Part shown: positions 8,933 to 18,260 of the stretch, piece after piece
How the letters are laid out: each line of letters opens with the position of its first letter
Numbering within the stretch: position 1 is the first letter of the stretch
NCBI GenBank assembly: GCA_015233895.1
Contig: JADFXG010000006.1
Location: 1 to 64,000, forward strand
Reading direction: 5' to 3'
Length of the DNA stretch: 64,000 nucleotides
From: Nitrospirota bacterium
Lineage (GTDB): Bacteria > Nitrospirota > Thermodesulfovibrionia > Thermodesulfovibrionales > Magnetobacteriaceae
Translations under genes and position numbers: made by a program
The notes under the pieces: model-generated
The model's input: only the letters and a program-made list of their open reading frames with translations
Databases searched by the model: none
What the model was told of the DNA's origin: nothing

Positions 8933-9082
8933 CTATTTTTGGCTCTTTCACGTTTATTGTGTATAGAAAAAAGAATAAACAGAACTGCTACGGTTGTGGA
9001 TTTCAAAGAAAATAATGGCATAATTCACTTTACTGGAAACCTTGGTGCAGAGTTAAATCATGCTACCCTTGCCTTTTTCTGA
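8933..9082 (+). pseudogene. Possible gene remnant between the toxin-antitoxin pair and pirin
   Basis: The stretch 8834-9165 holds no complete gene. A 49-codon frame ends at TGA 9080-9082 and reads as ordinary protein (for example RTATVVDFKENNGIIHFTGN) but has no convincing start or ribosome site. It may be the tail of a decayed gene. The rest of the interval shows nothing I can name. Confidence 0.25.
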
Positions 9083-9165
9083 TGTTATTTATTACAATTA
9101 AACTATAAATGTTGTCTTTATGGACTGGTGCAATTGAATTGCAAATAACTATTAAGGGGGCAACT

Positions 9166-9363
9166 ATGGAAATAACACTCAATCTACAGTTACCGTTTTT
9201 TGCAAACTTCATAACCACAACAATTTGGGGAACTATTACAAGCATTTTGCCTGTGTTCTCAAATTTTGTAACCATAATACTTTGGGGGGCTGTCATGGGC
9301 ATTTTGCCCGTGTTCTTTTCTCCAGTCCTTCCCCCCACCACAAATAACTTAAAATTTATATAG
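9166..9363 (+). CDS. Possible small hydrophobic protein with an internal duplication
   Basis: 65 codons from an ATG at 9166, six bases after AAGGGGG. The translation holds two similar hydrophobic units, FANFITTTIWGTITSILPVF and FSNFVTIILWGAVMGILPVF, and then a Pro-rich tail. The corresponding DNA is also duplicated (about 60 bp). It could be a small membrane protein or an unselected repeat. Confidence 0.35.
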   Translation: MEITLNLQLPFFANFITTTIWGTITSILPVFSNFVTIILWGAVMGILPVFFSPVLPPTTNNLKFI

Positions 9364-9383
9364 ATAATGTTAATGAAATTATT

Positions 9384-10088
9384 CTATTTTTTCATATCAA
9401 TAAGAATAAAACGGCTATCCGTTACAGCTATACATACCAGACTCTCATGTCCGGTAATCTTTAATCCATCTCCGGGGCCAAGTGTATAGCCGTTAACTTG
9501 TAAACTGCCAAACATAACGTTGTGCAGATACCCTAACCGATTTGCTTCTACGACAGCATGTACCGTGTTCCCAGCCTGCAAACCGCACACAGATAGAGTA
9601 ACGTCCTGGTGAATCAACATTGTATCGGCAGATTGCATATTTGACACTACGGCAACAAGACGATTCTCTGCAAGTTTAGTAATTTGTTTTTGTTCATAAC
9701 CGGGGTTAAGTGATTTTTTATCAGGTATTATCCAGATTTGCAGAAGATGAGTCACCTCATTGTCGCTTGTGTTAAACTCGGAGTGCGCTATACCAGTACC
9801 TGCAGTCATTCTTTGAACGTCTCCCGCAATAAGAGTTGCTACTCCTCCTGTGGAATCCTTGTGTGAAAGAGTGCCGGCAAGCAAATACGTCACCACCTCC
9901 ATATCCTCATGCGAGTGAGTGTCAAACCCAGCCCCGGGACTTACAAAATCCTCGTTTAATACACGCAGTGGTCCAAACTGAACGTGATTTGCATCATAGT
10001 AACTGCTAAAAGAAAAGCTATGATAGGTTTTTAACCACGAGTAACTTGCGTGGCCACGATCTTTACTAAGTCTCAGCTCTATAGCCAT
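9384..10088 (-). CDS. Pirin family protein (bicupin, YhaK/YhhW type)
   Basis: 234 aa, the usual size for bacterial pirins. The N-terminal cupin holds the metal ligands in DTHSHEDMEVVTYLLAG (His-x-His and Glu) with a later His in GIAHSEF. The N-terminal block SYSWLKTYHSFSFSSYYD and FGPLRVLNEDFV are classic for the YhhW quercetinase-like subgroup. Some members oxidise quercetin; most have no proven substrate. Start supported by AGGAGGG four bases upstream. It is probably transcribed alone. Confidence 0.92.
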   Translation of the reverse strand: MAIELRLSKDRGHASYSWLKTYHSFSFSSYYDANHVQFGPLRVLNEDFVSPGAGFDTHSHEDMEVVTYLLAGTLSHKDSTGGVATLIAGDVQRMTAGTGIAHSEFNTSDNEVTHLLQIWIIPDKKSLNPGYEQKQITKLAENRLVAVVSNMQSADTMLIHQDVTLSVCGLQAGNTVHAVVEANRLGYLHNVMFGSLQVNGYTLGPGDGLKITGHESLVCIAVTDSRFILIDMKK

Positions 10089-10184
10089 CAGTCCCTCCTA
10101 ATAATAGTTTAACAAAAGGCAGATTAAAATTTATATAACATTTTAATTAAAAGCGGGCTTTACAAAGGGGACAGTTAAATTGAG

Positions 10185-10517
10185 TTACATCACGGTATCA
10201 TCTATCCTTCTTTTATGTTGACTATGCGGTGCGGCTTTTTCATCCTCTGAGAAACCTTCTTGTCTAATTGTGTCAGATATGGTTTCGTTTACAGTTTCTA
10301 CAATTGCTATGGCACCACTAGTGTTGAAATGGTCACAAAAACTTTTAGCAGCTTCACAATCTATGTCTTTCTTTATGATAACTTGCTTACCGGAGAATAA
10401 TTTTTCTAAAAACTCATCATCATTGCGTGTTAAAAGAATTTTCAGGGAAGCTTTAACCTCGTCTGACTCAAAACCATCTTTTATCTTACCATCAAATATA
10501 ACATTACATATTGGCAT
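10185..10517 (-). CDS. Small protein with an L7/L12-C-terminal-like domain
   Basis: 110 aa, start at an ATG nine bases after GGAGG. The first 85 residues show the pattern FDGKIKDGFESDEVKASLKI, then LLTRND, EKLFSGKQVIIKKDIDCE and a Cys-Asp-His stretch ending in GAIAIVE. This resembles the short alpha/beta module often found at the N-terminus of bacterial DUF805-type or zinc-ribbon proteins and reminiscent of the ribosomal L7/L12 C-terminal fold. Here it is free-standing with a polar tail. Function unknown. Confidence 0.65.
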   Translation of the reverse strand: MPICNVIFDGKIKDGFESDEVKASLKILLTRNDDEFLEKLFSGKQVIIKKDIDCEAAKSFCDHFNTSGAIAIVETVNETISDTIRQEGFSEDEKAAPHSQHKRRIDDTVM

Positions 10518-10655
10518 TACATCAGGCCTCCATACAAAAAAACTGTCTTGGTATTAGTGACTTAAAGGTTTTATCCTCAAGTCCATCTATCATAAAACAA
10601 TACCACTATTGACTACCTAAAATCAAGTTTTTTTAAGACATTAAAAATCTATACG

Positions 10656-13600
10656 TCAATTAAGAGACACTGAGCCCCTTTCCAAAATATCCTCTATTTT
10701 ATTTATTAACCCGGATTCCACCGACACATTGTATGCTGTCACTATAGTGGTTACCGTTTCGCTGCCATAGAGTTTTAGATAGACAGGAAGAGGTCCTCTG
10801 ACCTCTGACAGAGTTTCTTTGAGTTTTATAAATGTAGCTGTGTTACAGTATTTTTCGCGAAGTCTTATCTCCATCTGCCTAAAGGAGTCATCTATAGCTC
10901 TCTGAAGAGTGGAAATCTCTGAAGCCAAAATTTTAGCGCCTTTTTCAGAAACCTCAAGTTTTCCTTTAATAACTACCAGAGCATCTTTTTTAAGAAACGA
11001 ATCTGAACGTGAAAATGTATCCGGAAAAACCACAACCTCCACGGCCCCCTCATCGTCCTCTAACTGCACAATTGCCATCTGCCCCTTATTGTCTTTCACC
11101 TGCTTTTTAGTCAATACAGACACTATGCCTGCCACTTTTACCTCTTCTTTATCCATAAAGTTTTCAAATGAGGATGTTTTAGTGATATTTAGCTGCTTTA
11201 ATTCCCTTTCATAGTTTCTTAGCGGATGCCCTGTGATATAAAACCCAAGAGATTGTTTTTCATTACTGAGTTTTTCCATTTCATCCCACTCAACCTCTGT
11301 GCCAGCTCCACTAAACACAGGAATGTTTCCAAAAAGCGACGGTGTTGAATTCCCGCCCCCGTTTAACAAAATATCTAAGTTATCAACAGCTCCTTTGCGG
11401 GTTTTTATCATAGAGTCAAACGCGCCGGCCTTTATCAGGCTTTCTATCACCTTTTTATTAACCCTGCGGGAATCCACCCGTCTAACAAAATCCTCTAATG
11501 ATGAGAAAATGCCCTTCTCTCTTATTTCTAAGATTGACTCTATAGCAGCTGAACCAACCCCTTTTACCGCTTCAAGTCCAAAACTTATAGCGCTGCCGAT
11601 TATCTTAAACTTCCTGTTACTTACGTTTATATCCGGAGGCAGTATCTCTATAGCCATTTCACGGCATTCTTTTATAAATTTCACAACTTTTTCGGAACTG
11701 TCCTCTGTTGAAAGGTTAGCTGCCATAAATTCCACTGAGTAGTGAGCCTTTAGATACGCTGTCAAATACGATATGTAAGCATAAGCGGCGGAGTGGGATT
11801 TGTTAAATCCGTACTTTGCAAATTGAGCCATAAGGTCAAATATCTTAACGGCCATTGTCTCTTTTATCCCGTTTTTAATTGCCCCGCTTACAAAATCATC
11901 CTTTTGCTTATCCATCTCGTAGCTTATCTTTTTTCCCATTGCTTTCCGCAAAATATCAGCTTGACCCATGGTGAAACTGGCAAGCTTATTGGCTATTCTC
12001 ATAACCTGCTCCTGATACAGGATAACTCCGTAAGTCTCATCCAGAATGTCTTTAAGTTGCGGTAAATCGTACTGAACCGGGATGAGACCCTTTTTGCGCT
12101 TTATGAAATCATCAATCATCCCGCTACCTAATGGCCCGGGTCTGTAGAGCGCTACAAGCGCTATTAAGTCTTCAAACCTGTTTGGAGCCATCCTGATTAA
12201 GATATCTTTCATCCCGGCGCTTTCAAGTTGAAACACCCCTGTGCTGGTACCTTGTCCAAGAAGATGGTACGTTTGCTCATCATCAAATGAAATCCCCTTT
12301 AAGTCCAGTTCAATGCTCTTTTCTTTCAGATACTCCTGAGTTTGCTTAATCACAGTGAGTGTCTTTAGCCCCAGAAAATCAAACTTAAGCAGTCCCATCT
12401 TTTCAATTGAGCTCATATCAAACTGAGTAATAATGTTGTCCTCGTTTGTGGGCTTATACAAAGGGGTGTAATCGGTAAGCGGTGTGGGAGATATAACAAC
12501 TCCTGCGGCGTGAGTGGAGGCATGACGGCATAATCCCTCAAGCCTCATCGCAATGTCTATAAGTTTTTTAATTTCCTCGGATTTTTCATAAGCGTTTTTT
12601 AACTCAGGCTCAGCTTGCATGGCCTCTTTTATGGTTATATTAAGGGTGAGAGGAATCAGCTTTGCGATCCTGTCAACCTCAGCGTAGGGCATAGCAAGTG
12701 CGCGTCCAACATCCCGCACTGCCGCCTTTGCAGCCATAGTTCCAAAGGTTATTATCTGAGCAACGTGGTCTTTACCATACCGTTGTGCCGTATAAGCTAT
12801 AACCTCACCGCGCCTGTCCTTACAGAAATCCACGTCAATATCAGGCATACTGATTCGTTCAGGGTTAAGAAAGCGCTCAAACAGCAGATTGTACTTAAGA
12901 GGGTCTATGTCGGTTATATCGAGGCAATAGGCTACCAAAGAGCCTGCAGCCGACCCTCTGCCGGGGCCAACAGGTATTCCCTGAGTGCGTGCATAATTTA
13001 TAAAATCCCACACTATTAAAAAATATGAGGCAAAACCCATCTTCTTAATTACCTTAAGTTCGGTTTCAAATCTCTCCATGTAGGGTTTATCGGGAGTTGG
13101 GCTAACCTTAACGGCTAATCCGGCACGTGCCAGCTTTTCAAGGTAGTCCTCCGGGGACTGATTGTCTTTGAGGTTATATCTGGGAAGACGGATGTCGTAT
13201 AGTTTAAAGGTAAGATTGCATTTTTCGGCAATTTCTCTTGTGTTAGTCACAGCCTCCGGAATGTAAGAAAACGCTGCTGTCATCTCCTCCGGTGATTTAA
13301 AATAGAGACCATCGGTTTTAAACTTAAGACGATCCTCGTCATAAATAGTTTTACCGGTTTGAATACAAAGCAGAATTTCATGAGCTTTAGCGTCATCACG
13401 TGTCAGATAATGGCAGTCGTTAGTGGCAACAACTTTTATGTGGGTGTCGTAGGAAAGCTCAATTAGCTGCTTATTAAGTGTCTCTTGCTCGGGAAGACCG
13501 TTACTCTGAATTTCAATGTAAAAGTCAGGGCCAAATATGTGTTTAAAAAACAGAGCAGCCTCTCTGGCACTGTCTGTCTGTCCCTGCTGAAGTAAATATG

Positions 13601-14027
13601 GCACCTCGCCTTTCATACAGGCAGAAAGCGCAATCAAACCGCCGCTATACTGCTGTAGCAGATCTTTATCAATTCGCGGTTTGTAGTAAAACCCCTCCGT
13701 GTATGCTTTTGTGACAAGAGAGACGAGGTTTTTATAACCATCCATATTCTTGGCAAGAAGTATCAGGTGGTGATATGAGCCTTTGGTTTTTTCAAGCCGA
13801 CTGCCGTTAGAGATATAAACTTCTGAACCTATAATGGGTTTTATACCGGCATCAGAGACTTTCTTATAAAAGTCCATAGCGCCGAAAAGATTACCATGAT
13901 CTGTGATGGCAAGAGCCGCAAGCTTATACCCCACCGACTTTTCAACCAGTTCATCTATACGGATAGCCCCATCCAGTAAGCTGTATTGAGTGTGCAGGTG
14001 TAGCGGTACGTATTGTGCGTGTTGCAT
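10656..14027 (-). CDS. dnaE: DNA polymerase III alpha subunit
   Basis: 1123 aa, slightly short of the usual 1150-1180. It is the replicative polymerase catalytic subunit. The N-terminal PHP domain begins YVPLHLHTQYSLLDGA with HGNLFG and the later TNDCHYL. The polymerase core holds GPGRGSAAGSL and the catalytic aspartates in MPDIDVDFCKDRRG near residue 395; the fingers region carries LKFDFLGLKTLTVI and LYRPGPLGSGM. A C-terminal OB fold (KVAGIVSVLTKKQVKDNKGQ) near residue 960 precedes a shortened tail, which explains the length. There is no intein or fusion. Flanking genes do not belong to replication. Confidence 0.97.
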   Translation of the reverse strand: MQHAQYVPLHLHTQYSLLDGAIRIDELVEKSVGYKLAALAITDHGNLFGAMDFYKKVSDAGIKPIIGSEVYISNGSRLEKTKGSYHHLILLAKNMDGYKNLVSLVTKAYTEGFYYKPRIDKDLLQQYSGGLIALSACMKGEVPYLLQQGQTDSAREAALFFKHIFGPDFYIEIQSNGLPEQETLNKQLIELSYDTHIKVVATNDCHYLTRDDAKAHEILLCIQTGKTIYDEDRLKFKTDGLYFKSPEEMTAAFSYIPEAVTNTREIAEKCNLTFKLYDIRLPRYNLKDNQSPEDYLEKLARAGLAVKVSPTPDKPYMERFETELKVIKKMGFASYFLIVWDFINYARTQGIPVGPGRGSAAGSLVAYCLDITDIDPLKYNLLFERFLNPERISMPDIDVDFCKDRRGEVIAYTAQRYGKDHVAQIITFGTMAAKAAVRDVGRALAMPYAEVDRIAKLIPLTLNITIKEAMQAEPELKNAYEKSEEIKKLIDIAMRLEGLCRHASTHAAGVVISPTPLTDYTPLYKPTNEDNIITQFDMSSIEKMGLLKFDFLGLKTLTVIKQTQEYLKEKSIELDLKGISFDDEQTYHLLGQGTSTGVFQLESAGMKDILIRMAPNRFEDLIALVALYRPGPLGSGMIDDFIKRKKGLIPVQYDLPQLKDILDETYGVILYQEQVMRIANKLASFTMGQADILRKAMGKKISYEMDKQKDDFVSGAIKNGIKETMAVKIFDLMAQFAKYGFNKSHSAAYAYISYLTAYLKAHYSVEFMAANLSTEDSSEKVVKFIKECREMAIEILPPDINVSNRKFKIIGSAISFGLEAVKGVGSAAIESILEIREKGIFSSLEDFVRRVDSRRVNKKVIESLIKAGAFDSMIKTRKGAVDNLDILLNGGGNSTPSLFGNIPVFSGAGTEVEWDEMEKLSNEKQSLGFYITGHPLRNYERELKQLNITKTSSFENFMDKEEVKVAGIVSVLTKKQVKDNKGQMAIVQLEDDEGAVEVVVFPDTFSRSDSFLKKDALVVIKGKLEVSEKGAKILASEISTLQRAIDDSFRQMEIRLREKYCNTATFIKLKETLSEVRGPLPVYLKLYGSETVTTIVTAYNVSVESGLINKIEDILERGSVSLN

Positions 14028-14071
14028 GGAAAGTATGATACCTGTTATCTACTTAACAAGTCAATCGGAAT

Positions 14072-14878
14072 CTACAGTTTCCCCAGAATTGTATAAGTCG
14101 CATAACCAGAAAGTTCATACAAACAGTCATACATGGAGGTAGCGCCTTGTGCTATCGGTACCATCTTTTCAAAAAAGAAGCTGAAATCTTTCTTGTTAAC
14201 AGAAAATGTGTCAGGGTTTAATCCCTGCTTTTTAAACATTGCAAGCGCTCTTCGCATATGGCTTTGAGAGGTGACAAGGAGGATTTTTTTTAATTTTTCG
14301 TCTTCTGAGATTTTTTTCATCTTCATAGCCTCATCAACAGTTCGTCTGACTTCCCCGTACAACTCAAAATCATGTCCGTCAAGTGCCTGAGCAAGATACC
14401 TCTTTGATATTATAGCACCCTCACTAGCCGTGCCGTTAGCATTAGATGTCTCCCAATCGCCCATAAAGAATTTTTTGGCGTGTCCTGTTTTAACGAAATA
14501 AATACCTGTAAGGATACGATCAGTCTGTAGAGTTGTTCTGACGTAGTTTACAGGTACGTAAATGTTTTCGCCAGCCATATTGTTTTTTTCCCTGATATGC
14601 CATTCTAAATTTATAGCCCCTGAGAGAACCACAACTGCGTCGTATTCCGTCTTAGGATTGTAGGTATCTGGTACAGCCCAAAATTTTAAGAACAAGGACG
14701 ATGCAACAGGTGAGAACACTAAGTAGAAAGCCAATGCTAGAGTGCATGTAAAAACACTTCTGTGTTTTTTGGCAATTGCAAGATAGACCAACCCGGCGCC
14801 CAGATAAATGAGCGGATTAATCAGAACTAACGCTATGCTTCGTAAAATATCTCCCAATCCATGCACGACCTTAATCAT
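14072..14878 (-). CDS. DUF218 (YdcF/ElyC/SanA-like) membrane protein
   Basis: 268 aa. Two hydrophobic segments at the N-terminus (SIALVLINPLIYLGAGLVYLAI and FTCTLALAFYLVFSPVAS) anchor the protein. The DUF218 domain follows: AVVVLSGAIN, RILTGIYFVKTGHAKKFFMGD, the SEGAIISKRYLAQAL block, ILLVTSQSHMRRALAMFKKQGL near the C-terminus. Relatives ElyC and SanA influence envelope integrity in enterobacteria; the biochemical activity is not settled. It lies downstream of the octahaem cytochrome gene, separated by a strong hairpin, so it is probably its own transcript. Confidence 0.88.
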   Translation of the reverse strand: MIKVVHGLGDILRSIALVLINPLIYLGAGLVYLAIAKKHRSVFTCTLALAFYLVFSPVASSLFLKFWAVPDTYNPKTEYDAVVVLSGAINLEWHIREKNNMAGENIYVPVNYVRTTLQTDRILTGIYFVKTGHAKKFFMGDWETSNANGTASEGAIISKRYLAQALDGHDFELYGEVRRTVDEAMKMKKISEDEKLKKILLVTSQSHMRRALAMFKKQGLNPDTFSVNKKDFSFFFEKMVPIAQGATSMYDCLYELSGYATYTILGKL

Positions 14879-14911
14879 AACATAAATTTAATTTTTTGAT
14901 GTATAAATTTT

Positions 14912-14947
14912 AAAGGGAGGGAAAGCAAAACTGCTTTCCCTCCCTTT
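14912..14947 (-). terminator. Terminator after the octahaem cytochrome gene
   Basis: Perfect 16-bp inverted repeat (AAAGGGAGGGAAAGCA and its complement) around a four-base loop, followed by an AT-rich run. It lies 22 nt beyond the cytochrome stop codon. Confidence 0.8.
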
Positions 14948-14968
14948 GTTACGATAGATACTTACTGT

Positions 14969-16429
14969 TTATTTATAGCGTTGATCGAACTCTGCTTTTC
15001 TTTTTGCTCTTTCGGCCTTAACGGCAGGATCCTCATTTCCGACAGACCATCTGTGATTGTCTGTAGCCTGAACTTCGTGGAGAAGTTTTTCAAGTTCTTC
15101 AGCCTTCAAATTGGCCTCTTTATTAGCACTCTTCTTACCCATTTCTATGACCTCTTTTAACTCCGGCACGTACTCACCATACCAGTTCTTTGCCAGTTCA
15201 TAGTTGCCATGCCACTGAGTATAATCAGGAGCTTGCATAGAGGCTCCATGGCGCGCTCTGCGTCCCTCATGGTGCCAAAGCTCAAACCACGTGTAGTCTA
15301 TCTTATTAGCAAACGTAGCATACTCTTTGCCCTGTACCGCTTTTAGCACCTCTGTGGCTTTATTAAACAGTTTCTCGCCTGGTTTTGCCCACTTCTCACT
15401 ATACAGCTGCATCTCGGCCTCGTACTGAATGTAGAAGGCATTCGTAAAATTAGTATTGTGGCAGGATACGCAAACTTTCTTCATGTTTTCTTTGCGCATA
15501 TCTCCAGTGATTTTACCTGATGGCAGTCCCCACACTAAATCTGTTTCATGAGCTTGCTTTAACTGTGCAGGACGGTTATTCCATTTTATGCGTAATCCAA
15601 CGTTATGCGATACAGGCAGATCTTTTGTTGCAGACATGTGGCAGGTGGCACAGGTTGGTGCCGCAAAATAATCCTCACCTACAACCCACTTATTGGATTC
15701 CAGATTCATCTTGTCCTTGTTAGCGTAGTAGTTGATACCGTGCTTGGACTCCGTGTATATTTCTATCTGCGGATGGTCAGGGCCCATGTGGCATTTACCA
15801 CAGTTTTCCGGCTGACGCGCCTGCGCCACAGAAAACTCATGGCGCTGATGACATGCCGAGCAACTGCCTTCAGAACCATCAGGGTTAATTCTGCCGATAC
15901 CAGTGTTAGGCCATGTTGCAGGGTCCAGCTTACCGTCTTTATTTACCTTGATAACTGTTCCGTGGCACTGCCAACAACCGTTAACCGCCGCTGCAGAAAC
16001 TCCCATAGGGAATGCCTCTGTCTTCATTCCTAAATTGCCCTCGGCTACGTCTGCTACAATGTTATCCATTGATCCCATTATACGCCCGGCTTTTGAATGA
16101 TGTGAATTCACAAACTCATCAGTCTCTTTTGCGTGACATTTGCCACAGTCCTTGGGGGAGACTATTATAGATATAATTGCTCCGTTATGCTCAAATGCAC
16201 CCGGGTCCCCTTTCTTTTTCATATGACACTCATAGCAACCCACGTTAGCTCTGAAATGCTTACTTCTGCCCCAATGCTGGTAAATGTTAATCGTAGTGCT
16301 TGCGTGGCATGCAACACACGCCTGGCTTTCCTTTGACAGTTCCTTTGGTATCTCCAACTTCAGTTCCGCGTATGCAGTGGTTACTGTTGCTATTAAAAAT
16401 ACCAATAAAAACACAAACTTCGTTCTCAT
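14969..16429 (-). CDS. Octahaem c-type cytochrome of the hydroxylamine oxidoreductase family
   Basis: 486 aa, with a signal peptide (MRTKFVFLLVFLIATVTTAYA) and eight CxxCH haem c sites at Cys38, 65, 95, 152, 190, 210, 260 and 320, exactly the HAO/octahaem number. The C-terminal region WFELWHHEGRRARHGASM and DYTQWHGNYEL is typical of HAO-like proteins. It acts in the periplasm on N-oxides: classical HAO oxidises hydroxylamine, while relatives lacking the cross-linking Tyr are thought to work reductively. Ser follows HGA where I would expect Tyr in oxidative enzymes, hinting at reduction, but this needs an alignment. Shine-Dalgarno AAAGGAGG is five bases from the start. No partner cytochrome lies next to it. 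Confidence 0.92.
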   Translation of the reverse strand: MRTKFVFLLVFLIATVTTAYAELKLEIPKELSKESQACVACHASTTINIYQHWGRSKHFRANVGCYECHMKKKGDPGAFEHNGAIISIIVSPKDCGKCHAKETDEFVNSHHSKAGRIMGSMDNIVADVAEGNLGMKTEAFPMGVSAAAVNGCWQCHGTVIKVNKDGKLDPATWPNTGIGRINPDGSEGSCSACHQRHEFSVAQARQPENCGKCHMGPDHPQIEIYTESKHGINYYANKDKMNLESNKWVVGEDYFAAPTCATCHMSATKDLPVSHNVGLRIKWNNRPAQLKQAHETDLVWGLPSGKITGDMRKENMKKVCVSCHNTNFTNAFYIQYEAEMQLYSEKWAKPGEKLFNKATEVLKAVQGKEYATFANKIDYTWFELWHHEGRRARHGASMQAPDYTQWHGNYELAKNWYGEYVPELKEVIEMGKKSANKEANLKAEELEKLLHEVQATDNHRWSVGNEDPAVKAERAKRKAEFDQRYK

Positions 16430-16477
16430 ACAAACCTCCTTTATTATTGTTTTAGTGTGTAAAAGTCCCCTGAGTGG

Positions 16478-16507
16478 ATTATATCATTTATGTGTAACTT
16501 TAGTCAA
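16478..16507 (-). promoter_or_regulatory. Promoter of the octahaem cytochrome gene
   Basis: On the minus strand TTGACT (16507-16502) and TATAAT (16483-16478) with an 18-base spacer, about 40 nt before the expected ribosome site. The rest of 16430-16778 shows no gene or RNA that I can recognise. Confidence 0.65.
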
Positions 16508-16778
16508 TACCCCCTCTTCGTTTTATACAATACTTATTTTAGAGTCAATATTCTGTTAATTCAACTATATTTCACAAAACTCACTACTTCAGCTAATAAA
16601 CTCTTATTATATTTGTAATTTTAAACAAAAAATAAAAGAGACTAATGTTATTACATTTGGCAGAAATAGTCTGTGATATTTGTCACAGAAGAGCAGCGTT
16701 TTTTTATTTCATTTAAAGAATTATCACTAAGACAGGAGCACAGGTGTTTCAAGCATATTTCAATGGCAACTGAAGAAT

Positions 16779-18059
16779 TTACACAAATCTGTGTTTTAAA
16801 TTCATGACATCCCGATAAAGAACAACACCGAGAATCACGTCATTATCATCGTTAACAGGAATGGCACGGAAGCTGTAACGACTAAACATTTCAGAAGCCT
16901 CTCTTAGTGTATTTTCCGACTTTAAACTTATAACGTTTGTTGTCATAATGTCCTCAAGAGTGTCGTCTGCGTTTGCTTGCAGCGTCTCTTTAATGTCCAC
17001 AACACCAAGCAGGGTATCCTGTTTGTCAACAACATAGAGGTACATTATTACATCCTTGTCTTTTGCTATGTCACGATAATGATGAAGGACGTGGCTGACC
17101 TGAGTTTGAGGCGGAAGTTTGATAAAATGCGATGTCGTAAAATTTATAATCTCCTCATCATGTTTATCCAGCAGATAGTGTACCTTTTGAGCATTTTCCT
17201 TATCAATCAGTTTAAGAATTTCATCCGCCTCTTCAGCAGGCAAAATCGTGAGAATATCGGCCGCCTGTGCCGGAGTCATATCGTTAATCAGTTCGGCAGC
17301 CCTCTCTATCTTAATGGATGAGATGAGTTCTCTTTGAACACGCGGCTCGATTTCTTCAAGTGTATCTGATGCCTGGCAGGTCTCAAGCTCATTGAATATT
17401 GCAAGCCGCTGCTCACCGCTTAACTCCTCCAAAATGTCCGCAAGGTCAACCGGATGAATCTCCGGAAGTTTTTCTTTAAGGACATTGAGTTTGACATTAC
17501 CCTTAAATACACCTGTGTTTTCTGGAAGCGGCTGAACGTATGACCAGGAAAGAGTCTCTTTCTTTAAAAAATCACTCCCAAACAAAAATTTAACAATAGG
17601 TTTGAGGCCGAGTCTTTTTAGTAACGCATATCTGCTAAAATCCACATCTGTGACATATAGCACTCCACCTCGCAAAACCATCTTAATATCATAGACCATA
17701 TCTATCTCATTGTCGTCCATATCAAGGACTTTTTTATCAAGAACATGGCCGGCAAGTAGCACCTGTCCCTCGGAGGGCTCTTGTTCATATTGGTCCAAAG
17801 ATTCAAGATCAATAATAATCATTTCCGCTCTGACAAACACTACCCTCTCCCAGGGTACAAGTAACGGCTTGTTGCCAAATGGCCGGTGAACGATAAGATG
17901 AGTAACTACAGGGAGTTTTTCCTGTTCAATGATGGCAACATCTTGCAGTTTTCCTGTCTTTTTATCCCCATTATACACCTTTAAGCCGATAAGATCACTT
18001 AAGAAAAATTCATATCCGGTTGTTTCCTGTTCCTGTGTACTTTTAGCTATTGTGTTCAA
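16779..18059 (-). CDS. Soluble PRC-barrel / MgtE_N / CBS-pair protein
   Basis: About 426 aa from the TTG at 18059, seven bases after AAAGGAG (a GTG at 18065 touches that site). Domains: PRC-barrel-like beta domain at about 10-150 (LIGLKVYNGDKKTGKLQDVA; LIVHRPFGNKPLLVPWERV), MgtE N superhelix at about 195-300 (HPVDLADILEELSGEQR; MTPAQAADILTILPAEEAD), and a CBS pair at 310-425. The five-helix MgtE channel domain is missing. In MgtE the N and CBS domains sense Mg2+ and gate the channel. Here they probably form a soluble regulator of the Nramp-like carrier encoded upstream in the same operon. That role is inference from the domain set and gene order. Confidence 0.85.
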   Translation of the reverse strand: MNTIAKSTQEQETTGYEFFLSDLIGLKVYNGDKKTGKLQDVAIIEQEKLPVVTHLIVHRPFGNKPLLVPWERVVFVRAEMIIIDLESLDQYEQEPSEGQVLLAGHVLDKKVLDMDDNEIDMVYDIKMVLRGGVLYVTDVDFSRYALLKRLGLKPIVKFLFGSDFLKKETLSWSYVQPLPENTGVFKGNVKLNVLKEKLPEIHPVDLADILEELSGEQRLAIFNELETCQASDTLEEIEPRVQRELISSIKIERAAELINDMTPAQAADILTILPAEEADEILKLIDKENAQKVHYLLDKHDEEIINFTTSHFIKLPPQTQVSHVLHHYRDIAKDKDVIMYLYVVDKQDTLLGVVDIKETLQANADDTLEDIMTTNVISLKSENTLREASEMFSRYSFRAIPVNDDNDVILGVVLYRDVMNLKHRFV

Positions 18060-18071
18060 AATCACTCTCCT

Positions 18072-18248
18072 TTATCGCAACAGGGTGATAAATTTATAAA
18101 CCAATAATACTACAAGAAAAATCAGGTAGAGCCGCAATGACAAAAGTGAAAACTTTACCCATTTTGACATCACAACGTTGGGAGTTGCATATTTCTTGTT
18201 GATATTCTGGACCTTTGCATAAGTGTTACTGAAAAAACTCTTTATCAC
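18072..18248 (-). CDS. Small single-pass membrane protein in the metal-transport operon
   Basis: 58 aa from a GTG at 18248, which lies seven bases after AAGGAG; the ATG at 18254 is only one base away. A basic N-terminal half (SKWVKF) precedes one transmembrane helix (LRLYLIFLVVLLVYKFITLL) at the C-terminus. It sits between the Nramp-like gene (12 nt) and the MgtE_N/CBS gene (12 nt). It may be an accessory subunit linking carrier and regulator; no family recognised. Confidence 0.6.
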   Translation of the reverse strand: MIKSFFSNTYAKVQNINKKYATPNVVMSKWVKFSLLSLRLYLIFLVVLLVYKFITLLR

Positions 18249-18260
18249 AGCCATTCTCCT

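Noticed and set aside
9063-9341. Minus-strand 92-aa frame
   Set aside because: It mirrors the duplicated DNA of the small plus-strand frame; no start signal.
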